64,000 bases of DNA, taken from assembly GCF_021608225.1 (NCBI RefSeq), contig NZ_JAKIJS010000001.1, positions 868,001 to 932,000 on the forward strand. The letters run 5' to 3'. A model generated the notes under the pieces. The model was not told the origin of the DNA. It saw nothing but the letters and a program-made list of their open reading frames with translations, and searched no databases. The first letter of the stretch is position 1. Every line of letters starts with the position of its first letter. The position numbers were made by a program, and so were the translations under genes. This document shows, in pieces, positions 27,747 to 41,347 of this stretch. The stretch is from Pseudalkalibacillus berkeleyi (GTDB taxonomy: Bacteria > Bacillota > Bacilli > Bacillales > Fictibacillaceae).

Positions 27747-28664
27747 ATGGAACAAGTATATATTAAAGTAACTGGATTAGAAGGTCGAGATCGACTTGAT
27801 AAAGTCATTTCTAATGAGCAGGGGGATACGTCACGCTCTCAAGTTCAACAATGGATTAAAGAACAACGGGTGAAGGTGAATGGAAACATTGTTAAAGCGA
27901 ATTACAAATGTACTGATGGTGATGAAATTATAATTGAAATTCCAGAGCCAGAACCACTTGAGGTCATCGCTGAATCAATGGTATTAGATATCATTTATGA
28001 GGACGAGGATCTCCTTGTCGTTAACAAACCAAGAGGAATGGTCGTTCATCCGGCTCCAGGTCATATGACAGGGACATTAGTAAATGGATTAATGGCGCAT
28101 TGCCAGGATCTTTCAGGCATTAATGGTGTATTGCGTCCGGGCATTGTGCACAGGATTGATAAGGATACGACTGGTTTGCTCGTCGTTGCTAAGAACGATC
28201 ATGCACATCAACACTTAGGTCAGCAAATGAAAGATAAATCGACGACAAGAAAGTATGAAGCGATTGTTCACGGTGTCATTCCACATAATAAAGGAACGGT
28301 TGATGCACCGATTGGAAGGGATGCTCAAGATCGTCAGAAAATGGCTGTAACTGATAAAAATAGTAAAGATGCGGTTACGCATTTTAATGTTCTTGAACGA
28401 TTTAACGCATATACCTTTGTGGAATGTATTTTGGAAACAGGTAGAACACATCAAATACGTGTCCATATGAATTACATTGAGTATCCTGTTGCAGGTGACC
28501 CGAAGTATGGTCCAAAGAAAACGTTGCCGATTTCAGGACAAGCTCTTCATGCAAAAACATTAGGATTCATCCACCCTAGAACTGAAGAAGAAATGGAGTT
28601 TACTTCTGATCTTCCTGAAGATATGACGACGCTTTTAGACGATTTACGTCGAAATGAGGCTTGA
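27747..28664 (+). CDS. ylyB: RluD-family pseudouridine synthase with S4 domain
   Basis: Makes pseudouridine in RNA; RluD homologues modify helix 69 of 23S rRNA, and the exact target here is inferred. The N-terminal S4 domain (RLDKVISNEQGDTSRSQVQ) is followed by the catalytic domain, with D138 in HRIDKDTTGLLVVAKN and the GRTHQIRVH box. It has 305 residues. The start lies directly after lspA, with AAGGAG upstream. The TGA stop is part of the -35 element of the pyr operon promoter. Confidence 0.93.
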   Translation: MEQVYIKVTGLEGRDRLDKVISNEQGDTSRSQVQQWIKEQRVKVNGNIVKANYKCTDGDEIIIEIPEPEPLEVIAESMVLDIIYEDEDLLVVNKPRGMVVHPAPGHMTGTLVNGLMAHCQDLSGINGVLRPGIVHRIDKDTTGLLVVAKNDHAHQHLGQQMKDKSTTRKYEAIVHGVIPHNKGTVDAPIGRDAQDRQKMAVTDKNSKDAVTHFNVLERFNAYTFVECILETGRTHQIRVHMNYIEYPVAGDPKYGPKKTLPISGQALHAKTLGFIHPRTEEEMEFTSDLPEDMTTLLDDLRRNEA

Positions 28665-28689
28665 CAGTATTCAAAGCGTTTGAGATAAT
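28661..28689 (+). promoter_or_regulatory. Sigma-A promoter of the pyr operon
   Basis: TTGACA (28661-28666) and GATAAT (28684-28689) have a 17-base spacer, close to consensus. The stop codon of the preceding pseudouridine synthase (TGA 28662-28664) lies inside the -35. Transcription would begin near 28696, just before the first PyrR-binding loop. Confidence 0.85.
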
Positions 28690-28705
28690 CATTTCAACAA
28701 TTACA

Positions 28706-28829
28706 AAGACCTTTAAGATCAGTCCCGTGAGGCTGAGAAGGTATCGGTTCTTAACACAAGGCATTGCAGTATGCTTGTGTATTCATTAGGAGACGTATAA
28801 CCTCTCGCCGTAAGGGTGAGAGGTTTTTA
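28706..28829 (+). promoter_or_regulatory. PyrR attenuator 1, before pyrR
   Basis: The anti-antiterminator carries the PyrR-binding loop ATCAGTCCCGTGAGGCTGA (28718-28736), matching the conserved ARUCCNGNGAGGYU. It is followed by an antiterminator region and a terminator, AACCTCTCGCC pairing with GGGTGAGAGGTT (28799-28824) plus T-run. PyrR with UMP binds the loop and favours termination. Confidence 0.93.
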
Positions 28830-28847
28830 TATTACAAAAGGGGGTGA

Positions 28848-29393
<546 letters not shown>

Positions 29394-29405
29394 TATGGCC
29401 CTTTT

Positions 29406-29513
29406 TAAGTCAGTCCCGTGAGGCTGGCAAAGGGGAATGAATTTGGCGAAGCATATACACAATTCGTCTAGTTCATCCAACCTCTTTGCATGCCTGCAAA
29501 GAGGTTTTTTTTG
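29406..29513 (+). promoter_or_regulatory. PyrR attenuator 2, between pyrR and pyrP
   Basis: A second PyrR-binding loop, AGTCAGTCCCGTGAGGCTGG (29408-29427), almost identical to the first, is followed by the terminator AACCTCTTTGCA pairing with TGCAAAGAGGTT (29479-29506) and a run of eight T. It gates expression of pyrP and all genes downstream. Confidence 0.93.
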
Positions 29514-29538
29514 GGCCTCAATCTGAGGAGGAAACATA

Positions 29539-30864
29539 ATGAATCAAAAAGAAGTTGGCATTAGAGAAATACCTAGTAAAGGAAAGTGGCTTGTACTAAG
29601 CTTTCAACATTTGTTTGCGATGTTCGGTGCGACCATCCTCGTGCCATTCCTAGTTGGATTAAACCCAGCAGTCGCACTCGTTTCAAGTGGATTAGGGACA
29701 CTAGCATACTTGTTAATCACTAAAGGTCAAATCCCGGCTTATCTCGGTTCATCGTTTGCATTTATTGCACCGATTATTCTTGCCAAGTCATTAGGTGGAA
29801 TGGAAGCAGTGATGGTCGGTAGCTTCTTAGCAGGACTCGTATACGGTGGCGTAGCTGTTCTCATTAAAACGCTAGGGATTAAATGGTTGCTTCAAATATT
29901 ACCACCAGTCGTTGTAGGTCCTGTAATCATCGTAATTGGTCTAGGCCTAGCAACAACAGCGATCGACATGGCGATGTATATTCCAGGATCGGATCCAAAG
30001 GTATATAGCCTACCACATTTTTCAGCAGCATTAGTTACATTAGGAATCACTATTATTGCTGCAGTATTTCTTAAAGGTTTTCTGAACCTGATACCTGTCT
30101 TAGTAGGTATTATTGGAGGTTACCTTTATGCATACTCGATAGGGTTAATTGACTTCACGCCGGTCCAAGAAGCGAGTTGGCTTCAAGTTCCAGACTTGAT
30201 GATACCGTTTGTGTCTTACAGTCCGACCTTCTCATGGCAAATCGCTCTGATAATGGTTCCGATAGCAGTCGTCACGATTACTGAGCATATAGGGGATCAA
30301 ATGGTATTAAGTAAAGTTGTCGGTAAAAATTTCATCGCAAAACCAGGACTTCATAGATCAATATTAGGTGATGGCGTTGCAACGATTATCGCTTCATGCC
30401 TAGGAGGACCTCCAAATACGACATATGGTGAAAACATTGGTGTTCTCGCGATTACGAGAGTATTTAGTGTATTCGTAGTCGGAGGAGCAGCACTACTCGC
30501 AATTGCTTTTGGTTTCGTCGGTAAAATCACTGCACTGATCAGTACAATTCCAACCCCAGTTATGGGTGGCGTATCCATTCTGTTGTTCGGAATTATTGCC
30601 TCATCTGGCTTAAGAATGTTGATTGATAACAAAGTAGATTTAGGAAAAAAACGCAACTTAGTCATATCATCAGTCATCTTAGTTCTTGGAGTAGGTGGGG
30701 CCACACTCCAAATTACTGACGAGTTTCAAGTAGCGAGTATGGCACTTGCAACCATAACCGGAATCTTGTTAAACCTCCTCATACCTGGGAGAGATAAAGA
30801 TGTTCAAAATACATCCATCTTCAAGGAAGACAGTCAAAATCAATCAAAAGAACCCGCTGCTTAA
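29539..30864 (+). CDS. pyrP: Uracil permease (NCS2 family)
   Basis: Proton-coupled uracil importer with about 14 hydrophobic segments. Visible family features are QHLFAMFGATILVPFLVG at the N terminus, the TEHIGDQ stretch (TITEHIGDQMVLSK) that carries the conserved Glu of the substrate site, GGPPNTTYGENIGVLAITR, and TPVMGGVSILLFG. It has 441 residues. GAGGAGG precedes the ATG. pyrP is the first gene after attenuator 2, and pyrB follows after only 35 bases with no third attenuator. Confidence 0.96.
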   Translation: MNQKEVGIREIPSKGKWLVLSFQHLFAMFGATILVPFLVGLNPAVALVSSGLGTLAYLLITKGQIPAYLGSSFAFIAPIILAKSLGGMEAVMVGSFLAGLVYGGVAVLIKTLGIKWLLQILPPVVVGPVIIVIGLGLATTAIDMAMYIPGSDPKVYSLPHFSAALVTLGITIIAAVFLKGFLNLIPVLVGIIGGYLYAYSIGLIDFTPVQEASWLQVPDLMIPFVSYSPTFSWQIALIMVPIAVVTITEHIGDQMVLSKVVGKNFIAKPGLHRSILGDGVATIIASCLGGPPNTTYGENIGVLAITRVFSVFVVGGAALLAIAFGFVGKITALISTIPTPVMGGVSILLFGIIASSGLRMLIDNKVDLGKKRNLVISSVILVLGVGGATLQITDEFQVASMALATITGILLNLLIPGRDKDVQNTSIFKEDSQNQSKEPAA

Positions 30865-30899
30865 AATAGCGATAAAAATCTTGTTTAAGGAGGGTCATA

Positions 30900-31814
30900 A
30901 TGAACCATTTACTGACGATCGATACACTTGAGCCTGAACTCGTCGATCACCTATTACAACGCGCGCAACATGTTATCGATGACAACTTCAACTTTCCAGT
31001 ACCGAAAGAGAAACGTTTCGTAGCCAACCTTTTCTACGAACCGAGTACGAGAACGAAATTTAGCTTTGAGATTGCAGAAAAACGACTTGGACTACACGTT
31101 CTAAATTTCGAAGCAGAAGGGTCCAGTGTACAAAAAGGCGAGAGTTTGTACGACACCGTTAGAACACTTGAGGCAATAGGAGCAAATGTAGTTGTCATCC
31201 GACATAATCAAGATCAGTATTTCAACGAATTAAAGGGGATTGGCATTCCAATTCTAAATGCAGGAGATGGATGTGGAAATCACCCAACCCAGTCACTGTT
31301 AGACCTTCTTACGATTAGACAAGAATTTATTGTCCTCCAAGGTTTAACTGTAGCAATCATAGGTGACGTTCGTCATAGTCGTGTTGCTAGATCAAACGCA
31401 AGTTTACTTAGGAAAATGGGTGCAAATGTTTTGTTTTCAGGCCCGGAGCAGTGGATGGATGATGAAATGGAAAACGGTTATTATGTCCCAATAGATACAG
31501 CTGTTAAAGAAGCGGATGTCGTTATGATGCTTCGTATACAACATGAAAGACACCGTAATGGGATGGACCTAATGAAAGAGGAATATCATCAGCGATATGG
31601 TCTAACCGTAGAACGGGAAAAGATGATGAAATCTCAGAGCATTATCCTTCACCCCGCTCCCGTTAATCGAGGAGTTGAAATTGCTTCTGAACTAGTTGAA
31701 AGTGATCGATCTAGGATTTTTAAACAAATGAACAATGGTGTCGCAGTCCGAATGGCGGTTCTAAATTGGTCGCTACAATTTGAGGAGGTAGGTAGCAATG
31801 GGATTATTACTTAA
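30900..31814 (+). CDS. pyrB: Aspartate carbamoyltransferase catalytic chain
   Basis: Condenses carbamoyl phosphate and aspartate to carbamoyl aspartate. The carbamoyl-phosphate loop is [13 protein letters not shown] near residues 50-62, with [22 protein letters not shown] and [10 protein letters not shown] downstream. The 304 residues equal the Bacillus enzyme, which works as a trimer with no regulatory subunit; no pyrI is present. AAGGAGGG precedes the ATG, and the 3' end overlaps pyrC by 17 bases. Confidence 0.97.
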   Translation: MNHLLTIDTLEPELVDHLLQRAQHVIDDNFNFPVPKEKRFVANLFYEPSTRTKFSFEIAEKRLGLHVLNFEAEGSSVQKGESLYDTVRTLEAIGANVVVIRHNQDQYFNELKGIGIPILNAGDGCGNHPTQSLLDLLTIRQEFIVLQGLTVAIIGDVRHSRVARSNASLLRKMGANVLFSGPEQWMDDEMENGYYVPIDTAVKEADVVMMLRIQHERHRNGMDLMKEEYHQRYGLTVEREKMMKSQSIILHPAPVNRGVEIASELVESDRSRIFKQMNNGVAVRMAVLNWSLQFEEVGSNGIIT

Positions 31815-33081
31815 GAATGCTCAATTATGTAATCAAATGGAAGGACCTTTGAAAGATGTATTGATTCAAGATTCGAGAATTGCTGAGATTGGATCCAACA
31901 TCGATATGAAAGATTATGAAGTGATTGACTTGGAAGGTAATCTATTAGCACCAGGCTTTGTTGATTTACATGTCCACTTAAGAGAACCAGGTGGCGAGCA
32001 TAAAGAAACCATTGAAACTGGTACCCAAGCCGCAGCCAAAGGTGGTTTTACAACAATTGCTGCAATGCCAAACACCCGACCAGTTCCCGACGATGTCGAC
32101 ACTATGCGGAATTTACAAAAACGAATTAAAGAGTCGGCTTGCACGAGAGTATTACCATATGCCGCAATTACGACAAGACAAATTGGTGAAGAGCTTGTAG
32201 ACATGAAAGGGTTGAAAGAGGAAGGGGCTTTTGCATTTACGGATGATGGCGTCGGTGTCCAAAATGCAGATACGATGTTAAAGGCGATGCAAAAGGCTGC
32301 ATGTTTAGACATGGCGATTGTCGCGCATTGTGAGGAGAATACACTTATTCATAAGGGATGTGTCCATGAAGGTGCTTATTCAAAGGCACAAGGCTTAAGC
32401 GGTATACCTTCAGTTTGTGAGAGTGTTCAGATCGCTAGAGATGTTTTACTAGCTGAAGCGACTGGTGTACATTATCATGTCTGTCATATTAGTACAAAGG
32501 AATCTGTAAGAGTTGTGCGTGATGCGAAGAAAGCGGGCATACATGTTACCGCCGAAGTAACTCCGCATCATTTATTATTATGTGAAGATGACATCATTGA
32601 TCGATCGTCTAATTTCAAAATGAACCCACCACTTAGAAGTAAAGATGACCGAGTTGCACTCATTGAAGGGCTGATAGATGGAACCATCGATTTTATAGCG
32701 ACAGATCACGCCCCTCATACAGAAGAGGAAAAAGGGGTTGGCATTGAAAGAGCTCCTTTCGGAATTGTTGGGTTAGAGACTGCTTTTCCACTTTTATATA
32801 CGTACCTCGTCAAACCCGGTATATGTGAGCTGACTTTCCTTATAGACCGCATGACCTCAAGGCCATCTGAATGCTTTAATCTACCGTACGGAAAAATTGA
32901 AAAAGGCGCACCAGCAGACCTTGTCGTGATAGACCTTGAACATGAGAAGCCGGTCCAACCAAAGCATTTTATGTCTAAAGGACGCAATACACCTTTTGAA
33001 GATCGTATTTGCAACGGCTGGCCCACGTTAACACTTGTTGCAGGAAAAGTAGCCTATAAGAATGGGAGTGTATTTGCATGA
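31798..33081 (+). CDS. pyrC: Dihydroorotase, class I
   Basis: Cyclises carbamoyl aspartate to dihydroorotate. It is a zinc amidohydrolase with [16 protein letters not shown] near residue 59, [29 protein letters not shown] and the final metal Asp in [12 protein letters not shown]. It has 427 residues. GAGGAGGT precedes the ATG inside the end of pyrB. The stop overlaps the pyrAA start (ATGA). Confidence 0.97.
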   Translation: MGLLLKNAQLCNQMEGPLKDVLIQDSRIAEIGSNIDMKDYEVIDLEGNLLAPGFVDLHVHLREPGGEHKETIETGTQAAAKGGFTTIAAMPNTRPVPDDVDTMRNLQKRIKESACTRVLPYAAITTRQIGEELVDMKGLKEEGAFAFTDDGVGVQNADTMLKAMQKAACLDMAIVAHCEENTLIHKGCVHEGAYSKAQGLSGIPSVCESVQIARDVLLAEATGVHYHVCHISTKESVRVVRDAKKAGIHVTAEVTPHHLLLCEDDIIDRSSNFKMNPPLRSKDDRVALIEGLIDGTIDFIATDHAPHTEEEKGVGIERAPFGIVGLETAFPLLYTYLVKPGICELTFLIDRMTSRPSECFNLPYGKIEKGAPADLVVIDLEHEKPVQPKHFMSKGRNTPFEDRICNGWPTLTLVAGKVAYKNGSVFA

Positions 33082-34181
33082 TGAAAAGACAGCTGATTCT
33101 AGAGGACGGAAGTATATTTGAGGGAACTGCAATCGGTAGTATGCGTGATACCAGAGGGGAAGTTGTTTTTACAACAGGGATGACTGGATACCAAGAGACA
33201 TTATCTGACCCATCATACTGTGATCAAATTATTACATTCACTTATCCGCTAATAGGTAATTATGGGATTAACCACGAAGACTTTGAATCTATTGAACCAG
33301 CTTTAGCAGGTATTATCGTCAGTGAGGCGACAAGTGAACCGAGCCACTGGCAATCTAATAGTACGATTGACGAATTGTTGCGTGTAAAAGACATCCCTGG
33401 ATTATCAGGTATAGATACGAGAGCCCTTACTAGGAAGATCAGAACACATGGAACGTTGAAAGGGATGATGTGTTCCCTGGATGTAAATATAGACGAAGTC
33501 ATTGAAGAATTAAATCGCACTTCGCTACCTACTAATCAAGTGCACAAGGTTTCTACCACGACTCCATACACACTACCAGGGAGAGGAAAACGTGTTGTAC
33601 TCGTAGATTTTGGTGCGAAACGAGGAATTCTAAGAGAACTCATTGAGAGAGGGTGTAACGTTACAGTTGTACCTTATCATATTAGCTCGGAAGAAATCCT
33701 CCGTTTACAACCTGATGGAGTTATGTTGAGCAATGGACCTGGAGACCCTACTGATGTTCCAGAAGCGATTCATATGGTTGAAGATATTCTTGGGAAAGTA
33801 CCGATCTTCGGGATCTGCCTAGGTCATCAGTTGCTTGGTCTAGCATGTGGGGCAAGTACCGTTAAAATGAAATTCGGACATAGAGGTGTCAATCATCCGG
33901 TAAAGGATTTAGAAACAGAGAAAGTGATGATTACTTCACAAAATCACGGTTATACGGTTGAACCAAATGGACTTGAAGCGCTCGGGTTGAAAGTAACTCA
34001 TACAGCCATTAATGATGGAACCATAGAAGGATACCGCCATAAAGAATATCCTGCATTTAGTGTTCAATTTCACCCGGAAGCTTCACCTGGACCAACTGAT
34101 TCCAACGATTTGTTTGAACAATTCATGATGCTCATGTCTACTTCTAAGAAAGCGGGGAATGTGTTATGCCAAAACGTTTAG
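33078..34181 (+). CDS. pyrAA: Carbamoyl phosphate synthetase small (glutaminase) subunit, pyrimidine-specific
   Basis: Class I glutamine amidotransferase subunit that feeds ammonia to PyrAB. The nucleophile is C247 in [11 protein letters not shown], and the catalytic His-Glu pair is in FHPEASPGP. It has 367 residues. Two adjacent ATG codons (33078, 33081) are possible starts; the first overlaps the pyrC stop and lies 9 bases after GGGAG. It overlaps pyrAB by 16 bases. Confidence 0.96.
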   Translation: MMKRQLILEDGSIFEGTAIGSMRDTRGEVVFTTGMTGYQETLSDPSYCDQIITFTYPLIGNYGINHEDFESIEPALAGIIVSEATSEPSHWQSNSTIDELLRVKDIPGLSGIDTRALTRKIRTHGTLKGMMCSLDVNIDEVIEELNRTSLPTNQVHKVSTTTPYTLPGRGKRVVLVDFGAKRGILRELIERGCNVTVVPYHISSEEILRLQPDGVMLSNGPGDPTDVPEAIHMVEDILGKVPIFGICLGHQLLGLACGASTVKMKFGHRGVNHPVKDLETEKVMITSQNHGYTVEPNGLEALGLKVTHTAINDGTIEGYRHKEYPAFSVQFHPEASPGPTDSNDLFEQFMMLMSTSKKAGNVLCQNV

Positions 34182-37100
34182 ATATCCATAAAATACTAGT
34201 TATCGGGTCTGGTCCGATTGTCATTGGGCAAGCTGCTGAGTTTGATTATGCAGGAACACAAGCCTGTCAAGCATTGAAAGAGGAAGGATATGAGGTCATA
34301 CTCGTCAATTCTAACCCTGCAACCATCATGACGGACACAACAATGGCTGATAAAGTATACATTGAACCATTGACGGTAGAGTTCGTTAGTCGAATCATCC
34401 GTAAAGAAAAACCAGATGGCGTTCTTGCCACTTTAGGTGGACAGACTGGTTTGAATTTGGCAGTGGAATTGTCTGAAGCGGGTGTTCTAGAAGAACATGG
34501 AGTTGAGCTCTTAGGTACCAATTTAAATTCTATACAAAAAGCCGAAGATAGAGACTTATTTAGAACATTAATGAATGAGTTGAATGAACCTATACCTGAA
34601 AGTGAAATCATAAGGTCACAGGGTGAAGCCAATGAATTTGTAAAGAAAATAGGTTTTCCAGTTATTATAAGACCTGCGTACACACTTGGCGGTACAGGTG
34701 GGGGCATTGCTCATAATCAAACAGAACTGAAGGAATACATTTCAAGCGGTTTAAAATACAGTCCTGTATCTCAAGTTTTGTTAGAAAAAAGCATCGCGGG
34801 TTATAAAGAAATTGAATATGAAGTGATGAGAGATGGTAAAGACGGGGCAATCGTCGTTTGTAACATGGAAAATATTGATCCTGTAGGTGTTCATACAGGA
34901 GATTCATTTGTTGTCGCGCCAAGTCAAACGCTCTCAGACCGGGAATATCAACTACTTAGAAATGCAAGTTTGAAAATTATTCGTGCGTTGGAGATTGAGG
35001 GTGGATGTAATGTTCAACTTGCTATTGACCCGGAAAGTTCCAATTACTATATCATTGAAGTCAACCCAAGAGTAAGTCGTTCTTCAGCACTTGCTTCTAA
35101 AGCAACTGGGTACCCTATTGCGAAGTTAGCTGCGAAAATTTCAGTTGGCTACACGTTAGATGAACTGAAAAATCCGGTTACAGGTAGAACATATGCATCA
35201 TTTGAACCTGCACTCGACTATGTCGTCACGAAAATACCTAGATGGCCATTTGATAAATTTGAGGCAGCGAACCGAACGCTTGGTACTCAAATGAAAGCGA
35301 CTGGCGAAGTTATGGCGATTGGGCGTAACTTTGAGGAGTCATTACTAAAGGCCGTTCGCTCCCTTGAAACCGATCTCTCTCATTTACAATGCACTGAAGA
35401 GGTAAAGAAAGGAGATAACTGGGAGTCTACACTGAAAACAACCGATGACCAACGCTTATTCAATGTAACAGAAGCTATAAGGTCAGGCGTTCCAATCTCT
35501 GACATATATGAATGGACGAAAATTGACCACTTCTTTTTAAATAAATTGAAGTATATTACGGAGGTTGAACAGAAACTTGTTTCAAAACCGTTTGACCTAG
35601 ACATCTTAAAAGAAGCTAAAGTCCGTGGTTTCTCTGACACTGTAATTGCTGAATTATGGAACGTGAAAGAGATAGAAGTTTACCAATATCGAGAACAACA
35701 AAACATTTTCCCGGTCTATAAAATGGTAGACACATGTGCAGCGGAATTTGATTCTGAAACACCATATTATTACGGCACATATGGACAAGAAAATGAAGTT
35801 GTGGATAGTAAGAAAGAAAGTGTACTTGTACTTGGATCAGGTCCAATAAGAATTGGACAAGGGATTGAATTTGATTATGCAACGGTTCATACTGTCTGGG
35901 CGATTCAAGAAGCAGGGTATGAAGCGATTATTATTAACAATAACCCTGAAACGGTATCTACCGACTTCAGCACATCAGACAAATTATACTTCGAACCATT
36001 AACGATCGAGGATGTCATGCACGTTGTTCGCCAAGAAAATCCAATGGGGGTTGTCGTTCAATTCGGAGGGCAAACAGCAATCAACTTAGCATCTGAATTA
36101 AGTGCTAGAGGTGTGAAGATTCTCGGAACAAGTTTAGAGGATATGGATCGTGCGGAGGATCGTGATAAATTTGAACAAACATTACACACGCTCGGCATTC
36201 CTCAACCACCAGGGAAAACCGCTACTTCAGTAGAGGGAGCCATTAAAATAGCGAACGAAATTGGCTATCCTGTCTTAGTACGACCCTCTTATGTACTTGG
36301 TGGTCGAGCGATGGAAATTGTCTATCAAGAACAAGAATTGCTTCAATATATGAAGAATGCTGTGAAAATCAATCCGGAGCATCCCGTTTTAATTGACCAG
36401 TATTTATTTGGAAAAGAAATCGAAGTGGATGCAATATCAGACGGTGAAACAGTATATATCCCAGGTATCATGGAGCATATCGAAAGAGCAGGGGTACATT
36501 CTGGTGATTCCATTGCTGTATATCCACCTCAATCCATTACTGAGCATATGAAAAATCAAATTATTGATTGCACGACAAAGTTAGCAAAAGGATTGAAAAT
36601 AGTAGGCTTACTTAATATCCAATATGTGATTTGTAAAGATGAATTGTATGTTTTGGAAGTGAATCCTAGATCAAGTAGAACCGTTCCATTCCTAAGTAAA
36701 ATTACTGGCGTCCCAATGGCAAACATTGCAACAAAAGTGATTTTAGGTGAAGGGTTAAAGAACCTAGGATATGATTCAGGATACCACCCAGAACCACAAG
36801 ATGTGTTCGTAAAAGTCCCTGTCTTCTCGTTTGCAAAATTACGTCGTGTGGACATTACACTAGGTCCTGAAATGAAATCTACAGGTGAAGTTATGGGAAG
36901 AGATCGGACGTTAGAGAAAGCACTTTATAAAGGGTTGATTGCTTCAGGAATGAAAATTCCTACCTTCGGCTCAGTATTATTTACGATTGCAGACAAGGAT
37001 AAAGAGGAAGGCTTGACTTTAGTACAAAGATTCTATGACATTGGTTATCAAATTCTAGCAACAGAAGGGACAGCAAAATTCATTGCTGAAAACAATATAC

Positions 37101-37371
37101 CAGTAACTGTAGTAAACAAAATTCAAGAAGGCAGCCCTAGCCTATTAGATCGAATTCAACAAGGTGAGGTGCAATTTGTAGTCAATACATTGACGAAAGG
37201 AAAGCAGCCTGCAAGAGATGGATTCAGAATTCGTAGAGAAGCGGTAGAGAATGGAGCCGTGTGCTTGACTTCATTCGATACGGTCAAAGCTTTGTTGAAT
37301 GTAATCGAATCAATGACATTCTCTGCTAACGAAATGCCTTCTTTTGAAAAGAAGAAGGTAGGTGTCCTTAC

Positions 37372-37375
<4 letters not shown>
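34166..37375 (+). CDS. pyrAB: Carbamoyl phosphate synthetase large subunit, pyrimidine-specific
   Basis: Makes carbamoyl phosphate from bicarbonate, two ATP and glutamine-derived ammonia. Two homologous ATP-grasp halves are clear, each opening with a similar sequence ([19 protein letters not shown] near residue 10 and [19 protein letters not shown] near 553), with [19 protein letters not shown] and [19 protein letters not shown] as the matching metal loops. The C-terminal MGS-like allosteric domain begins near residue 930. It has 1069 residues (1071 in B. subtilis). Confidence 0.97.
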
Positions 37376-39758
<2,383 letters not shown>

Positions 39759-39778
<20 letters not shown>

Positions 39779-40394
39779 ATATTTACTTGATATTGAAGCG
39801 GTGACATTAAATCCTGATGCACCGTTCACGTGGTCATCAGGCTTGAGATCACCTATATATTGTGATAATCGTTTGATTATCTCACACCCTGAGATCAGAT
39901 CCAGAATTGCAGACTACTTTGTTCAGATAATCCGCTCTAATTATGCGGAAGTGGATGTCATTGCAGGTACAGCTACTGCAGGGATTCCTCATGCAGCACT
40001 TGTCGCAGAACGGATGAACCTACCTATGGTCTATGTTCGCTCAAAACCTAAAAGCCACGGAACAGGGTCTCAGATTGAAGGGAAAATAAACAAAGGGGAC
40101 AAGGTAGTCATCATTGAAGATTTGATTTCTACAGCAGGAAGCGCTCTAACGGCTATGAAAGCTTTAAATGAAGCTGAAGCTAGTGTGCTAGGATGTGCTG
40201 CAATTTTCACTTATGAATTGCAAAAAGGTAAAGAAGCAATCAAAAATGCTCAAATGGACGTGCAAACCATTACAGATTTTAGTACATTAATACATGTAGC
40301 CGTCAATGAAAAGAAAGTTTCTGAAGAATCAGTAGAGCATTTGCATGTTTGGTGTAATGATCCAGAATCTTGGTCGAGAGCGGTTGCGAAATAA
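39759..40394 (+). CDS. pyrE: Orotate phosphoribosyltransferase
   Basis: Makes OMP from orotate and PRPP. The PRPP motif VVIIEDLISTAGSALTAM is near residue 115, and VRSKPKSHGTGSQIEG is the flexible loop covering the active site. It has 211 residues. This is the last recognisable pyrimidine gene; no terminator lies between it and the methyltransferase gene 20 bases downstream, so the two may be co-transcribed. Confidence 0.96.
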
Positions 40395-40414
40395 AGTTTC
40401 TGGAGTGAATAGAC

Positions 40415-41071
40415 TTGAGAAAAATGAACGGAGAAGAATTTGATCAGCTTGTATCCTTTTTTGATAGCATGGCTAGAACGAGCTGGTTAACTTCAATCCA
40501 TAATCGTTTGAAGGAACAATCTGGTAGCTGGAAAGGTGCACAAGTACTTGATATTGGGTGTGGTACGGGCCGTTTACTGCTTAAAGGAGTAGAAGAGGCG
40601 GAGCATTTGACTGGCGTAGACCTGTCATCAGAAATGATCAAAGCGAGCAAACAGAACTTCTTTCTACATAATCGAGCTAATAAATCTAGCTTTCTATTAG
40701 CAGATGCATATGATTTACCGTTTAAAGATGCGAGCTTCGATGTAAGCTTATCAACATGTGTCATGTTTTTATTACCAGAACCTGAGATCGGATTAAAGGA
40801 AATGGTTCGTGTAACAAAGACTGGTGGCACGATTACGATGTTAAACCCTAGTGTGAACATGAATCAACAGAATGCTTTTATGTACAGTAAAGAGCATGAT
40901 ATCAAAGGATTTGAGCAAACTGCACTTCTGAAATGGTCAAATGTCTCCACTAGAAGACATCGTTATTCTAAAGAACAATTAACAGATATATTAAAGGGTT
41001 TAGGTGCAAGTAGTGTTTCTCATGAAGAGGTTCTAGGTGGCCTAGCTATGATAACGACAGCAGTCATCTAA
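40415..41071 (+). CDS. Class I SAM-dependent methyltransferase, substrate unknown
   Basis: 218-residue Methyltransf_11-type protein. Motif I is VLDIGCGTGRLLLKG near residue 44, followed by LTGVDLSSEMI (ribose-binding acidic residue), LLADAYDLPFKDASFD and MVRVTKTGGTITML. Nothing visible identifies the substrate. The start is TTG after CTGGAGTGA, with a weaker ATG option at 40424. It begins 20 bases after pyrE, where B. subtilis carries the cysH sulfate-assimilation genes instead, and is followed by a terminator, so it probably reads out from the pyr operon. Confidence 0.85.
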   Translation: MRKMNGEEFDQLVSFFDSMARTSWLTSIHNRLKEQSGSWKGAQVLDIGCGTGRLLLKGVEEAEHLTGVDLSSEMIKASKQNFFLHNRANKSSFLLADAYDLPFKDASFDVSLSTCVMFLLPEPEIGLKEMVRVTKTGGTITMLNPSVNMNQQNAFMYSKEHDIKGFEQTALLKWSNVSTRRHRYSKEQLTDILKGLGASSVSHEEVLGGLAMITTAVI

Positions 41072-41079
41072 ATGAAAAA

Positions 41080-41128
41080 GGATGATCGTCTACCAGTAGA
41101 TTAGGTAACGATCATCCTCTTTTATTTT
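41080..41128. terminator. Terminator after the methyltransferase gene, possibly bidirectional
   Basis: AGGATGATCGT (41080-41090) pairs with ACGATCATCCT (41108-41118), followed by CTTTTATTTTT. Because the sequence before the stem is A-rich (AAATGAAAAA), it can also terminate minus-strand transcripts coming from rqcH and the small ORF. Confidence 0.8.
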
Positions 41129-41141
41129 TAGAAGTTATTGA

Positions 41142-41210
41142 TTATAACATGTTTACAATAAAGCTAATAACAACAATTGCTCCAATAATCATTAAGATGG
41201 TACGAATCAT
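41142..41210 (-). CDS. Putative 22-residue membrane peptide
   Basis: Small minus-strand ORF: ATG at 41210, TAA at 41142. The peptide begins MIRTILMI and ends SFIVNML, one hydrophobic segment covering nearly its full length after a single Arg. A good ribosome site, AGAAAGGAAG, lies at about 41218-41227. It sits downstream of rqcH on the same strand and just before a terminator. I do not recognise the family. Similar very small hydrophobic proteins are common but under-annotated in Bacillaceae. The evidence is start, ribosome site and hydropathy only. Confidence 0.55.
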   Translation of the reverse strand: MIRTILMIIGAIVVISFIVNML

Positions 41211-41347
41211 AATAAAACTTCCTTTCTGAGATCGGGTTTTGAATTTCACTTATCGTTTATCTTAAAAGTATAATTCACTTAATAGCGGAAATTTAAACCT
41301 ATTCGTCAATGATTTCCTTCCACGATATCAGTCAAGGTGAAAAAGTA

